Below, piece after piece: positions 33,617-42,179 of a stretch of DNA of 64,000 bases (position 1 is its first letter; the number at the start of each line of letters is the position of its first letter). A program made the translations under genes and the position numbers. This DNA is from Meiothermus sp. (lineage in GTDB: Bacteria > Deinococcota > Deinococci > Deinococcales > Thermaceae): the NCBI RefSeq assembly GCF_026004115.1, contig NZ_BPIM01000001.1, forward strand, positions 1,821,501 to 1,885,500, read 5' to 3'. The notes under the pieces were generated by a model. It was not told the DNA's origin and ran no database searches. It saw nothing but the letters and a program-made list of their open reading frames with translations.

Positions 33617-35980
33617 ATGGAAATACCTCAGGACAGTACGGGCCGAACCACTCCGATGGGGCGGGTCATCTGGGTAATTTTGCTTGTTGCAGCGCTTTTT
33701 AGCATGTATCTGGTGGTACATCCCTTTACCCCGCTGAGCCGCCTGGATATCAGCATCCTCGACCAGGTACAGCTGCGCCGGGCTACCCACGTTCTGCTGC
33801 TCCTGGTAGCAGGGTATCTGATTACCTCTCGCCTTCCCACTACTCGGCGAACGCTAGGTTCGTGGGTTTTTGCGGCCCTCACCCTGCCTTTTCTCTACAC
33901 CTTCTGGGTGCCCAATGTGCCGGGGGTGGATATTCCACTGGCTGGCAAGCTGATGGGAACCCTGGCCTGGGCGCTGGCGGTGCTACCGGCTTTGTTGCCG
34001 CAGATGCGCCGCTATACCGATATTGCCGCTGCGCTGCTGGCCATCGCGCCCTGGGCCTACCAGGTGCGCTATTACGAAGAGCTGGTCAACCGGGCAGTCA
34101 TCCCGGCGGGCTGGGATATGGCCATGTCCTTCAGCATTATCATTCTGGTGCTGGGGCTGGTCTCTCGTTTGCTGGGCCCCATTATGCCCTCGTTGGTGCT
34201 TATTTTCCTGGCCTACAACATGTACGGCCAGTACGTGCCCGGTACGTTCCGTGGGGCCAAAAACGGTATTGACCTGATCCTGGGCAAGACCTACAACGAA
34301 ACCGAGGCCGGTATCTATGGTCTCATCACCGGGGTATCGGCCAAATACCTGGTCTACTTCACCATTCTCTCGGGGCTGATAGGTGCGCTCGGGTTGGGGC
34401 GGGTGGTGGCCAACATGGCCCTGGCGATGGTGGGCCGCACCCCACAAACGCCCGGGCGGGTGACCGGCATTGCTTCGGTCTTCATGGGCATGTTCAGTGG
34501 CTCGGGGGCTGCCGACACTCAGTTTGTGGCTACCCTGACCAAGCCGCTCTACGAAAAAGCCAATTACGACAAGATGATCGCAGCGGGTCTGGTGGCGACC
34601 GCAGGCACCATTGCGCTGATCACCCCGCCGGTGCTGGGCAGCATCGCCTTTGTGATGGTGGAAATCTTGCAGATCAGCTACCTGTGGGTGGTCATCATGG
34701 CCATTGGGCCCATGCTCTTGTACTTGCTGGGCATCCTGACCTTTAACGAGTTCTACGCCCGCAAGGCCAAGCTGCCTCCTGTGGGAGCAGACGAAACCCT
34801 GCGGCGCAGTTATGCCCTTCGATACAGCACCATCTTTGTGCCCATCGTCCTGATCGTGGTGATGCTCTTTTTGGGTACGGAAGTCTCGACCGCAGTGTAC
34901 CTGGCCTCCCTGGCTTTTATCCTGGTCTGCTACCTTGACCCCACTTTGCGACCGGCGCCCCTGGCCGAGGCTATGCGGAGCCCGGCCTACAAGGTGGGCT
35001 TACCCCTGGGCATTGGGCTGGCCCTGGGGGGTGTTTTTTTGCCCCTGCTGGCAGGCTGGGACTTAGGCAGAATACCCGTTCTGCCTGTAACGCTGGCGGT
35101 GCTGGGGCTTTTGCTGGGCACCTTCGTTTACCCGGCTATTGCTACGGGTAAGCTGCGGGGAGCTATCGAACCGATTGCGCTGGGGCTGGCTGAAGGCTTC
35201 CGCCAACTGATTCCCATCGGCTCGGCCATTGTGGCGGCTAACCTAATTTTCGGCATGATGGTGATTACCGGCCTGCCTTCCAAGTTCTCCATCTTCCTGG
35301 GGCAGGTCTCGGGGGAAAGCCTGTTGCTGGCAACCCTGGTTACCGCCGTCTTCAGCCTGATTTTGGGGATGGGCGTGCCCCCGACAGCAACCTACGTGCT
35401 CACCGCTTCGCTGACCGCTCCGGCCATCATTAAAATTGCCGCATCTAACTTCCAGGGGTATGGCCTCGAGCCCCAACAAGCCGTGCTGGCCGCAACCCTG
35501 GCCACCCACATGTTTCTCTTCTACTACGCGGTGCTGGCCGACGTGACCCCACCGGTGGCGCTTTCGGGCTATGCGGCGGCCTCGGTGTTTAAAACCAACC
35601 CCATCCTGACCGGGGTGTATGCGGCGCGGGTGGCGCTGGCCAAATACATCATCGGTTTTTTCTTCCTGCTCTCCTTTACTGGAACAGGCTTGCTGATTTT
35701 GCCGATTGTGCAGAACGTGCCGGGAATCGAGGGCTGGCTGATTATCCTCGAGCGCTTCTTCTTTACCGCTGTGGCTATTGTCTTCCTGGCAGCAGCAACG
35801 GTGGGTTACACCCGTCACCCCTTACAACGCTGGGAAAGCTGGGTGATGGGCCTCCTGGCCCTGGCCCTCTTCTACCCGTACCCTAACCTCTGGATGGCCT
35901 TCATTCCCTTTGGGCTGGGCCTCTTGTTTTTTCTGCGGGGCGAGCAAAAGGGAACCCCGCGGCCCCAGGCTGCAGACTAG
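33617..35980 (+). CDS. TRAP transporter fused permease (small and large subunits)
   Basis: 787 residues with about 18-20 helices. The TRAP signatures for the large subunit include FMGMFSGSGAADTQFVATLT, ATAGTIALITPPVLGSIAF, GMGVPPTATYVLTASLTAPA and DVTPPVALSGYAAASVFKTN. The N-terminal third corresponds to the small (DctQ) part. It imports a carboxylate with sodium, delivered by the TAXI protein. GGAGGC precedes the ATG. Confidence 0.95.
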   Translation: MEIPQDSTGRTTPMGRVIWVILLVAALFSMYLVVHPFTPLSRLDISILDQVQLRRATHVLLLLVAGYLITSRLPTTRRTLGSWVFAALTLPFLYTFWVPNVPGVDIPLAGKLMGTLAWALAVLPALLPQMRRYTDIAAALLAIAPWAYQVRYYEELVNRAVIPAGWDMAMSFSIIILVLGLVSRLLGPIMPSLVLIFLAYNMYGQYVPGTFRGAKNGIDLILGKTYNETEAGIYGLITGVSAKYLVYFTILSGLIGALGLGRVVANMALAMVGRTPQTPGRVTGIASVFMGMFSGSGAADTQFVATLTKPLYEKANYDKMIAAGLVATAGTIALITPPVLGSIAFVMVEILQISYLWVVIMAIGPMLLYLLGILTFNEFYARKAKLPPVGADETLRRSYALRYSTIFVPIVLIVVMLFLGTEVSTAVYLASLAFILVCYLDPTLRPAPLAEAMRSPAYKVGLPLGIGLALGGVFLPLLAGWDLGRIPVLPVTLAVLGLLLGTFVYPAIATGKLRGAIEPIALGLAEGFRQLIPIGSAIVAANLIFGMMVITGLPSKFSIFLGQVSGESLLLATLVTAVFSLILGMGVPPTATYVLTASLTAPAIIKIAASNFQGYGLEPQQAVLAATLATHMFLFYYAVLADVTPPVALSGYAAASVFKTNPILTGVYAARVALAKYIIGFFFLLSFTGTGLLILPIVQNVPGIEGWLIILERFFFTAVAIVFLAAATVGYTRHPLQRWESWVMGLLALALFYPYPNLWMAFIPFGLGLLFFLRGEQKGTPRPQAAD

Positions 35981-36031
35981 GTCTGCATCGCTCCGTTGGC
36001 CCCTACGAAATGGGGAGCTGGCTACTGGGTA

Positions 36032-36308
36032 ATACCAGGTCGGTTGGTTCTTCGCCGACCGTGAGGGAGGGGTGTGTTTCAGGATTCAAAAAGATAGCCT
36101 CTGGGATTTTTTTTGATACCAGCTTTACTTGGACAGTTAGCTTTAAGTCCCAAGCTCCCTCATCCGGCGATGCCCCGGGTGCATTCAAGCGCGTTCCTAG
36201 CGCTGTTTGTAAATAGCACGGTCGGGGTGTCGCCACCTTCTCCCCCTGGGGAGAAGGCAAGGGGTTCATGTGGATTTGGTATGAAAACTATCTTTTTGAA
36301 TCTGGCAC
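36032..36308 (+). repeat. Palindromic dispersed element, copy 4 (degenerate, interrupted)
   Basis: It starts ATACCAGGTCGGTTGG and ends GAATCTGGCAC. The first hairpin has become GGTCGG...CCGACC. The second hairpin (GATTCAAAAAGATA at 36083 and TATCTTTTTGAATC at 36289) is split by a 167-bp insertion. The right end supplies PDSKR and the TAG stop to the cytochrome-like gene. This fills the gap between the TRAP permease and that gene. Confidence 0.8.
36116..36282. mobile_element. Small nested insertion in copy 4
   Basis: This 167-bp insert lies in the loop of the second hairpin of copy 4. Its own ends read ATACCAGC and TTTGGTAT, resembling the host element's ends. It contains a palindrome CCTTCTCCCC/GGGGAGAAGG near 36236-36257. 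No coding capacity is evident. No second copy was seen in the window. Confidence 0.5.
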
Positions 36309-36974
36309 AAGGGCAGTTTGGTAGAGCCATAGCCGCTCTGGCCGCACCAGGGGTAGCTGGCTTTTGCTAAAGCCCCAGAAGCCGGTTGGGGTCTTGGCGG
36401 GGGATTGCCCGCGCAATAGGGCTTCTAGTTGCCCATTCTGGGCAAGCTGACGCAGTTGAGCACGGTAGCCCAGTAAGGTTTGGGGGCTCAGACTGGGCCT
36501 GGACTGGGCCTCGCCAGGCCAAAAACCGAAGAGTAGCTCCAGGTCATTATCAAAACCATCGCCGTCGGAGTCGAGCCCATCCTGGGTGACTTCCTGGATA
36601 GCCTGGCGAACCTGTAGGGCGTTGAGCTGAAAGATACTGCGGGCTTCGGGGCTGTCGGCGCTCACGCTTTCGTCCAGCATGCGGCGCACGATGACCTGAT
36701 AGTCCCGGCCAAAAGGATTGAGCTGTTTGGCGCTTTCCTGGCCAACGTGGCACAGCGCACAGGTGGCCTGGGTGGGCTCGAGGTGGTAGCGCACCGCCAA
36801 CTCCTGGAGCGACGGTACCCCAAAGCGCAGGGGAGGGGTGGCGGCGGGGATGAGCCCCAGGGCATCGGTGTAGCGTCCGCGCTCCCGGAATACCTCGCCC
36901 AGACCGCGCCAGCTATATAGCGCGAAGCTGCCCAAGAGGGCCACGATCAACAGAAGCCGCAGGCGGTTGTCCAC
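36288..36974 (-). CDS. Membrane-anchored c-type cytochrome-like protein with calcium motif
   Basis: 228 residues. A single N-terminal membrane helix (LLLIVALLGSFALYSW) directs the rest outside. One haem-binding motif, TCALCHVG, lies near residues 71-78, and a calcium-type loop, DGLDSDGDGFDNDLELL, near 132-148. The C-terminal half is unmatched. The last residues (PDSKR) and stop come from repeat copy 4. It may be an electron carrier; no oxidase genes are adjacent, and the methionine ligand cannot be fixed. Confidence 0.7.
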   Translation of the reverse strand: MDNRLRLLLIVALLGSFALYSWRGLGEVFRERGRYTDALGLIPAATPPLRFGVPSLQELAVRYHLEPTQATCALCHVGQESAKQLNPFGRDYQVIVRRMLDESVSADSPEARSIFQLNALQVRQAIQEVTQDGLDSDGDGFDNDLELLFGFWPGEAQSRPSLSPQTLLGYRAQLRQLAQNGQLEALLRGQSPAKTPTGFWGFSKSQLPLVRPERLWLYQTALVPDSKR

Positions 36975-37082
36975 CAGGCTTCAATCTATACGAAAACAGC
37001 CAGCGCGAGGGTGGGCTGGTTATGCAAGCATTGCGTAACGCCCAGGATGGTCAGAAGCACTGCAAGCCAGACCGGGGCACGC

Positions 37083-37088
37083 TAAAAT
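37083..37088 (+). promoter_or_regulatory. -10 element of the leaderless DUF4160 gene
   Basis: TAAAAT lies six bases before the ATG at 37095. TGCAAG (37061-37066) is a weak -35 at 16 bp. No ribosome site is present, consistent with leaderless translation. Confidence 0.5.
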
Positions 37089-37094
37089 TGAGCT

Positions 37095-37457
37095 ATGTTG
37101 ACGCTCATGCGCCGGGGTGGTTTTCGCTTCTATGTCAAGTCGGGCAGCGCCCAGGAAAAGCCGCACATTTTTGTGACCCGCGACGGCGATACCTGGGCGA
37201 AGTTCACCTTGAAGCCCGTGAGCGTGGTCATCAACAGCGGCTTGGCCCGCAACGAGCTAACCCGGCTACAGGGGGTAGTGGCCGACCTCGAGCCCCAGCT
37301 TTTACAGCTCTGGTGGGAATACGCCAGCACCCAGGGGGTCAAACCGGAAGTTGAAAAGTCGGACAAGCACGGGCATAAACCCACAACAGCAGATGAAACA
37401 CTACCAACTCGGGTGGAGTCTTCTTCTGAAGCATCAGTGCTAGAGCCTGTGGTTTGA
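37095..37457 (+). CDS. DUF4160 protein with disordered tail
   Basis: 120 residues. The first 80 match the DUF4160 pattern: GGFRFYVKSGSAQEKPHIFV, then GDTWAKFTLKPVSVVINSGL, then LQLWWEYAS. Family members usually sit beside a DUF2442 gene in toxin-antitoxin-like or regulatory pairs; no such partner is found here. The last 40 residues are rich in Ser, Thr and Glu and look disordered. Function unknown. Confidence 0.65.
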   Translation: MLTLMRRGGFRFYVKSGSAQEKPHIFVTRDGDTWAKFTLKPVSVVINSGLARNELTRLQGVVADLEPQLLQLWWEYASTQGVKPEVEKSDKHGHKPTTADETLPTRVESSSEASVLEPVV

Positions 37458-37605
37458 AACAGTAAGAAAGCAAAGGTGGTGCTTTCGTTTCGTTGTGTTA
37501 AAGAGCCCAGAAAACCTCGGGTTGGTTCCAACAGGGCGAGGGCTTTTTGTCAGAGGCTCCTGACCCCTGACCCCTGGGCCACCTTTTGGTATCCTGCCCC
37601 TGGGC

Positions 37606-38544
37606 ATGATTCAAGTTTTTACCGGCGATAGCTTTCTGGCCCGCGAAGCCCTGCTGCAAGAGGCTCGCTTGCAGGGTTTGGCCCCCCGTATGATGCCCCC
37701 CGAACCCGCCCTGGTGGCCCAGGAGGCCAGCGGGGGGCTTTTTGGGCCGGGCGGGGCCCTGGTGGATTTGCGCGACCTGAGCGAGGCCGAGTGGAAGCCC
37801 CTCAGGGAGGTACTGGAGGCTGCGCCGCCCGATGCGGTGGTGTTGCTGCTCGACCCCCGCCCTACGGCGGCCCGCAGCAAATGGTATGCCGACAAAGCCC
37901 AAAAGCGCGACCATCCCACCCCTGGCCCTAAGGAGATGACCAACTGGGTCATCAATCGCGCCCGCCACTACGACCTCAAGCTGCCGGGGGCCATCGCAGC
38001 GTATCTGGCAGGCTTGGTAGGGGGTAAGGGCAGCGCCGAAAACCCCGCTATGGGGCTCGAGGCCCTCGAGCAGGAGCTGAAGAAACTCTGCCTGGTGTCG
38101 CCCCCCCTTACGCTCGAGAAAGTCCAGGCCCTGGCGGCCCTGGATACCCCCATTTCGGGCTTTGACCTGGTGCGCTCGATCACCGAAGGCAAGCCCACCC
38201 AGGCCTTCAAATATGCCCGAGAACTGCTCGAGCGGGGTGAAGACCCCCTGCGCATCCTGGGGGCACTCTCCTGGCAGTATGTGCGGGTGGCCAGAGCCTG
38301 GGCGCTGTTGCAGGACGACCCCATGCTAGGGGAGGGCATGGCCGCCAGCGCCCTGGGTATGCACCCCTACGCGGCCAAGCAAACCCTCCTCCTTGCAAAA
38401 AAGATGACGGCTGAGGCCGTTGTCCAGGCCCTGGAAATTCTGATGGGGGCCGAGGAAGCTGCCAAAACCGGCAAGGATATGCGCCTGGCCCTGGAGCGAG
38501 CCATGGCCCTGTTGGCCCGCATTCACCAGCCAGCGGCGCATTAG
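37606..38544 (+). CDS. holA: DNA polymerase III delta subunit
   Basis: 312 residues, MIQVFTGDSFLAREALLQEA, with the HolA layout: an N-terminal AAA-like domain without a working P-loop, a lid, and a C-terminal collar (about 205-310, with EGKPTQAFKYARELLERGED and LSWQYVRVARAW). Delta opens the beta clamp in the loader. A clear repeat of CTGACCCC lies just upstream. The last 4 bp overlap the convergent exchanger gene. Confidence 0.9.
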   Translation: MIQVFTGDSFLAREALLQEARLQGLAPRMMPPEPALVAQEASGGLFGPGGALVDLRDLSEAEWKPLREVLEAAPPDAVVLLLDPRPTAARSKWYADKAQKRDHPTPGPKEMTNWVINRARHYDLKLPGAIAAYLAGLVGGKGSAENPAMGLEALEQELKKLCLVSPPLTLEKVQALAALDTPISGFDLVRSITEGKPTQAFKYARELLERGEDPLRILGALSWQYVRVARAWALLQDDPMLGEGMAASALGMHPYAAKQTLLLAKKMTAEAVVQALEILMGAEEAAKTGKDMRLALERAMALLARIHQPAAH

Positions 38545-39503
38545 GTGGCCGTTCGGATGAGCAGGGCTACATAAATCACGTACAGCCCTACAAAAACGCC
38601 CCCCTCCCTGCGGCCCAGCCGGAACCCGGTGACCAGGAAAGGCCACAGGAGCACGCTGGCCCCGAGCATCACCCACAGGTCGCGCTGGATGCTCTCCCAG
38701 GGCAAGCCAACGGGCTGCACCAGGGCCGTAATGCCCAGGATACCCAGGATGTTAAAGACATTGGAGCCCACGATGTTGCCCAGCGCAATGTCCGGCTCGC
38801 GACGCAAGGCGGCGGTAATGGAGGCGGCCACCTCCGGGAGGCTGGTGCCCAGGGCCACGATGGTCAGGCCAATGATAAGTTCAGGAACCCCGAAAGCCCG
38901 GGCCAGCTCCACCGCGCCGATGGTTAGCAGGCGAGCCCCCACCCCCAACAGCACCAGCCCCAGCCCCACCCCTGCGTAGGTTTGCCAGCTCGCCTGAACG
39001 GGCCGACCATACTCCTGGTCGAACTCGCCCTGCACTTCGGCGCTTTCCCCCGCGCTGCTGCGGTACAGGAACCCGATGTACAGGCCCAGCAAGACCACCG
39101 ACAAGAGCCCTTCCAGGCGGCTTACCTGCTGGTCGAAGTACAAAAACCAAAACAGCAGCAAAGCCGCCCCGATCATGATGGGTACCTCGCGCTTGATGAA
39201 CTGGGCCTGGGCCCGGATGGGCGCTACCAAAGCCGTGACCCCCAGGATGAGCAGGATATTCAGGGTATTGGAGCCCACCACGTTGCCGATGGCGATGTCC
39301 GGGCTGCCCGTGAGCGCGGCAGCCAGACTGGCGGCCAGCTCGGGGCTGCTGGTGCCAAAGGCCACCACGGTTAGACCTACCACCATGGTGCTGATGCCCC
39401 AATTGTGGGCCAGCACCACCGCATTTTTTACCAGGGCTTCGCCCCCAAAGTAGAGGAGTACAATCCCCCCCGCAATCAGCAAGAAGTTAAGCGCAAACTC
39501 CAT
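38541..39503 (-). CDS. Calcium/sodium antiporter (CaCA family, YrbG-like)
   Basis: 320 residues with ten predicted helices in two inverted halves. The two alpha repeats read VAFGTSSPELAASLAAALTG with GNVVGSNTLNILLILG, and VALGTSLPEVAASITAALRR with GNIVGSNVFNILGILG. It probably exports Ca2+ in exchange for Na+. The cytoplasmic loop between the halves is short. Confidence 0.93.
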   Translation of the reverse strand: MEFALNFLLIAGGIVLLYFGGEALVKNAVVLAHNWGISTMVVGLTVVAFGTSSPELAASLAAALTGSPDIAIGNVVGSNTLNILLILGVTALVAPIRAQAQFIKREVPIMIGAALLLFWFLYFDQQVSRLEGLLSVVLLGLYIGFLYRSSAGESAEVQGEFDQEYGRPVQASWQTYAGVGLGLVLLGVGARLLTIGAVELARAFGVPELIIGLTIVALGTSLPEVAASITAALRREPDIALGNIVGSNVFNILGILGITALVQPVGLPWESIQRDLWVMLGASVLLWPFLVTGFRLGRREGGVFVGLYVIYVALLIRTAT

Positions 39504-39792
39504 GCCGAGTAGGGTAGCAGAAACCGTGCGGGTTTGCCGGGGTGTTGGGCGGTTTTGGCCTACAGCCCATAGCTTATGGCTAATAGCCGGAGAGTGGTTT
39601 GCTTCTGATCGTTGATCTACAGGCTGATAGGGTTATTCGCGCATATCTTTCTGTCTAGAAAATTGCTTGGAGGAGGTTCCAGGCAGATGAAGCCATAGAC
39701 GGTGATGCAACGTGCCGTCGAAAAGCCCGCCTTCTTGATTCCTGGGCTCCCGATCGCGGCTCATAGCCGCGTCTCGACGAACAAAACGACCT

Positions 39793-40575
39793 TCAGCGGT
39801 AAGTGCCCCGGAACTCCTGGTGCATCTGGGCTTGCAGAATGTGGGCCAGATCGGTATTCCCGGCAGCCAGCAGGTAGCTGTAGGCGGCAGGGGCATAGCC
39901 AATCTGGCCGGTAAGCCAGAGAGCCAGGGCAGCCTCGAGGGGGCTTTCTACCGTGACCTCGGTAGCGAAATGCACCCAGCGCACCGGGGCGGCATAGACC
40001 ACCACCCCTGAGCGATTGAGCGCCTCGAGGCGGGTAGCCCTCTTGAGCAGAGCGCTGGAAACTGCAAAACCCTCACGACCCACTTCGATTTGGGCCAGTT
40101 CTTGCTGGCTGTCGAGCACGCGCAGGGTTTGTGCGGTGGCAACCACCAGATAAAGGGTCTCCAGGCTGTAGTCGGTGGGTACGTACAACACCGGTACGCT
40201 CCCCTCCGTACCCCGGCTCTTGGCTTCTTTGATAAAAGCCACTTCGGCCTGTTTTTTGCAGACCCCAATGTCCTGGCAACTGGCCACCAGGTTTTGCCAG
40301 AACGACTTGGGCCGGGCCACCTCGAAGCAGGCGGCTCCCCTGGCTTCCAGCGCAAAAGCCCGCACCCCGTACAAGAGCCGTCCCTTGCCCGCAGTGATGC
40401 ACAAGCGGTCGCCAGCTTCCAGGTTCAGCACCAGGGCTGGGCCGCCGCTGCGGGTGTAGGTTTGTACGGTCTGGTCGGGGCGCTCGAGCCTGGCCTTGCC
40501 GCTGAGCTCGAGGCGGGCCTGCTCGGCCAGCCCCAGCGAACCCAAAAAAGCCAGGGCCAGGAAAACCCTAACCAT
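39793..40575 (-). CDS. Exported protein of unknown function (CHASE2 operon)
   Basis: 260 residues with a signal peptide (MVRVFLALAFLGSLGLA). No known family is recognised. Four cysteines occur (RLCIT, AACFE, ASCQDIGVC), allowing disulfides. Its ATG overlaps the end of the CHASE2 gene by 8 bp, so both are translated together and the protein is probably a periplasmic partner of that sensor. A start 30 codons earlier lies within the upstream gene and is rejected. The 289-bp region after it to 39503 has no clear gene. Confidence 0.7.
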   Translation of the reverse strand: MVRVFLALAFLGSLGLAEQARLELSGKARLERPDQTVQTYTRSGGPALVLNLEAGDRLCITAGKGRLLYGVRAFALEARGAACFEVARPKSFWQNLVASCQDIGVCKKQAEVAFIKEAKSRGTEGSVPVLYVPTDYSLETLYLVVATAQTLRVLDSQQELAQIEVGREGFAVSSALLKRATRLEALNRSGVVVYAAPVRWVHFATEVTVESPLEAALALWLTGQIGYAPAAYSYLLAAGNTDLAHILQAQMHQEFRGTYR

Positions 40576-41907
40576 CCCCTGTGCCCTCCACGATTTCCTT
40601 GAGTTTGTCGGCCACTTCCTGGCCCTTATCGCTGGCTTTGCTTTCATCTTTTTTCCCTCCGGCAAATAGCTTCAAGAGTAAAGCGCCCGTCTGGAAGGCC
40701 ACAATTGGGTAGAGGTAGTCCAGAAAATGGCCGGTGTACTGCAAAATCAGCACGCCAGCCAAAAACAAAAACCAGGCCGCGATAGCGGTCTCGATCAGGG
40801 CCTGCACGAAGCCCTGGAAGCGGCTGAACTTGAGCCAGCCATCGGTGATGGAATAGGTCAGCCAGAGGGCCAGAAACACCACCAGCGGCACCACCATAAG
40901 CACCGGCCCCCAGCCCAGGGTTTCGGAAAAACTGCGGTAGGTGGCCAGGGTCAGGAGGGCATTCACATGAATATCAATGCCCTGTACCGGCCCGATGGCG
41001 CTGAAGTGGACGTCATCGCCCTTGGGGTAGGTGCGCCCCACCAGAAACAAAGCCCCCTGGGTTTCCTCGGACTGCACCAGCCCATCGTTAAAAAAATCCA
41101 GCCCCTCTATCACCACCAGGTTGGGCCAGAGCTGGCGGCCTTGGGTATGGGCTTTGAAGCGCCGTATTTCGCGATAGACGATGCGCTTACCGTCGGCTTT
41201 TGGGCTGCCCGAGGCCACCGCCTGCTGGCAGTGCTTGCCGTCCTGTAAATGTATGCCCAGCCCCAGGCAATATAGCCCCAGCGAAGCCGCTACCGGCTGG
41301 CCGGATTGGGGCCGGGGGATTTTTCGGGTTTGCCCGTCGCTATCGTAGAAAACCTGGGCTTGTACGGCGTGGAGGTAGGGGTTGAGGCGGCCCAGCGGTT
41401 GACCCAATACCTCGGTGTCGGGCAGCAGTAAGGGGGTTTGGATTTGCTTCAACAACGCCAGCAGCTCCCGGTCTCCCGCCGACAGCACCCCCCCTTCGTT
41501 GCTGGGGTGGCGCAGGTCGAAGTCCAGGAAGATGCCTTTGGGCGCGTAGGTCAGAATTTTTTGGGTCAGGCGGGCCAGTTGGCCCCGGTTGAACACGTAG
41601 CTGTCCGGGCTGAGCTGGCCGATACTTTGCTGCTCGAGCTCCACCAACACCACCAGCGGAAAGTCCCGAATGGGAACCGGCGAACCCCAGCGGTGCACCA
41701 CCCGGGTCAGACGGTCCAGCGAAGCCCCTTGCGGCCCCTTGATAAAGGCGCCAAAAGGTCCCAGCAGGTTGTTGCTCAAGATATACGACGAGACCACCAT
41801 CACCAGCACCACCAGTCCGGTGCGCCAGAGGGCTTTGCGAACATGGGGTGATAGCCCCCGTCGTCGAGAAGGGGTAGGACTCGGCTTATCCACCCCACAA
41901 CCCCCCA
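40568..41907 (-). CDS. CHASE2-domain membrane protein without output domain
   Basis: 446 residues (the ATG is at 41906-41908). An N-terminal helix (TGLVVLVMVVSSYIL) is followed by an extracellular CHASE2 sensor domain (about 60-330, with FPLVVLVELEQQSIGQL and ILTYAPKGIFLDFDLRHP), then three membrane helices (about 335-420) and a short charged tail. CHASE2 proteins usually end in a kinase, cyclase or CHAT domain; here there is none, so the signal must pass to another protein. It diverges from a caspase-like protease gene. Confidence 0.85.
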
Positions 41908-42044
41908 TTGCGGCGCGGATACAGGAAACTCCAATCTTGCGGCATAGGGCTGGTCATAACTCCAAAACGCAACATCTAGTAGAGATTGGGACCAATTGCA
42001 CTAGGGGTTGTGTCCTTCAGGACAATAAAAAGCCGATGAAAAAA

Positions 42045-42073
42045 GGATTTGTACCGTGATATACTACAAATCC
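42045..42073. promoter_or_regulatory. Inverted repeat over the caspase promoter
   Basis: GGATTTGTA (42045-42053) and TACAAATCC (42065-42073) form a perfect 9-bp inverted repeat with an 11-bp spacer. A -10 TATACT (42060-42065) lies inside it. A dimeric regulator binding here would block the promoter of the caspase-like gene. No regulator gene is adjacent. Confidence 0.5.
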
Positions 42074-42179
42074 ACCTTTTACGCTGGGTTAACGCCGTCT
42101 CCTGCATTGCTTAGCTTGCTTTCATCTCCATCTAACATTGGAGAATGAAGGGTGGCAACTTACTCTGGCGGTGTTTTGC

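Noticed and set aside
33862-34272. 136-residue frame inside the TRAP permease
   Set aside because: Glycine-rich shadow of a GC-rich gene in another frame; the permease frame is intact.
39633-39902. Frame with EGGLFDGTLHHRLWLHLPGT-like residues between the exchanger and the exported protein gene
   Set aside because: It overlaps the end of the neighbouring gene in another frame. It recalls fragments seen near insertion sequences, but I could not match it to a transposase.
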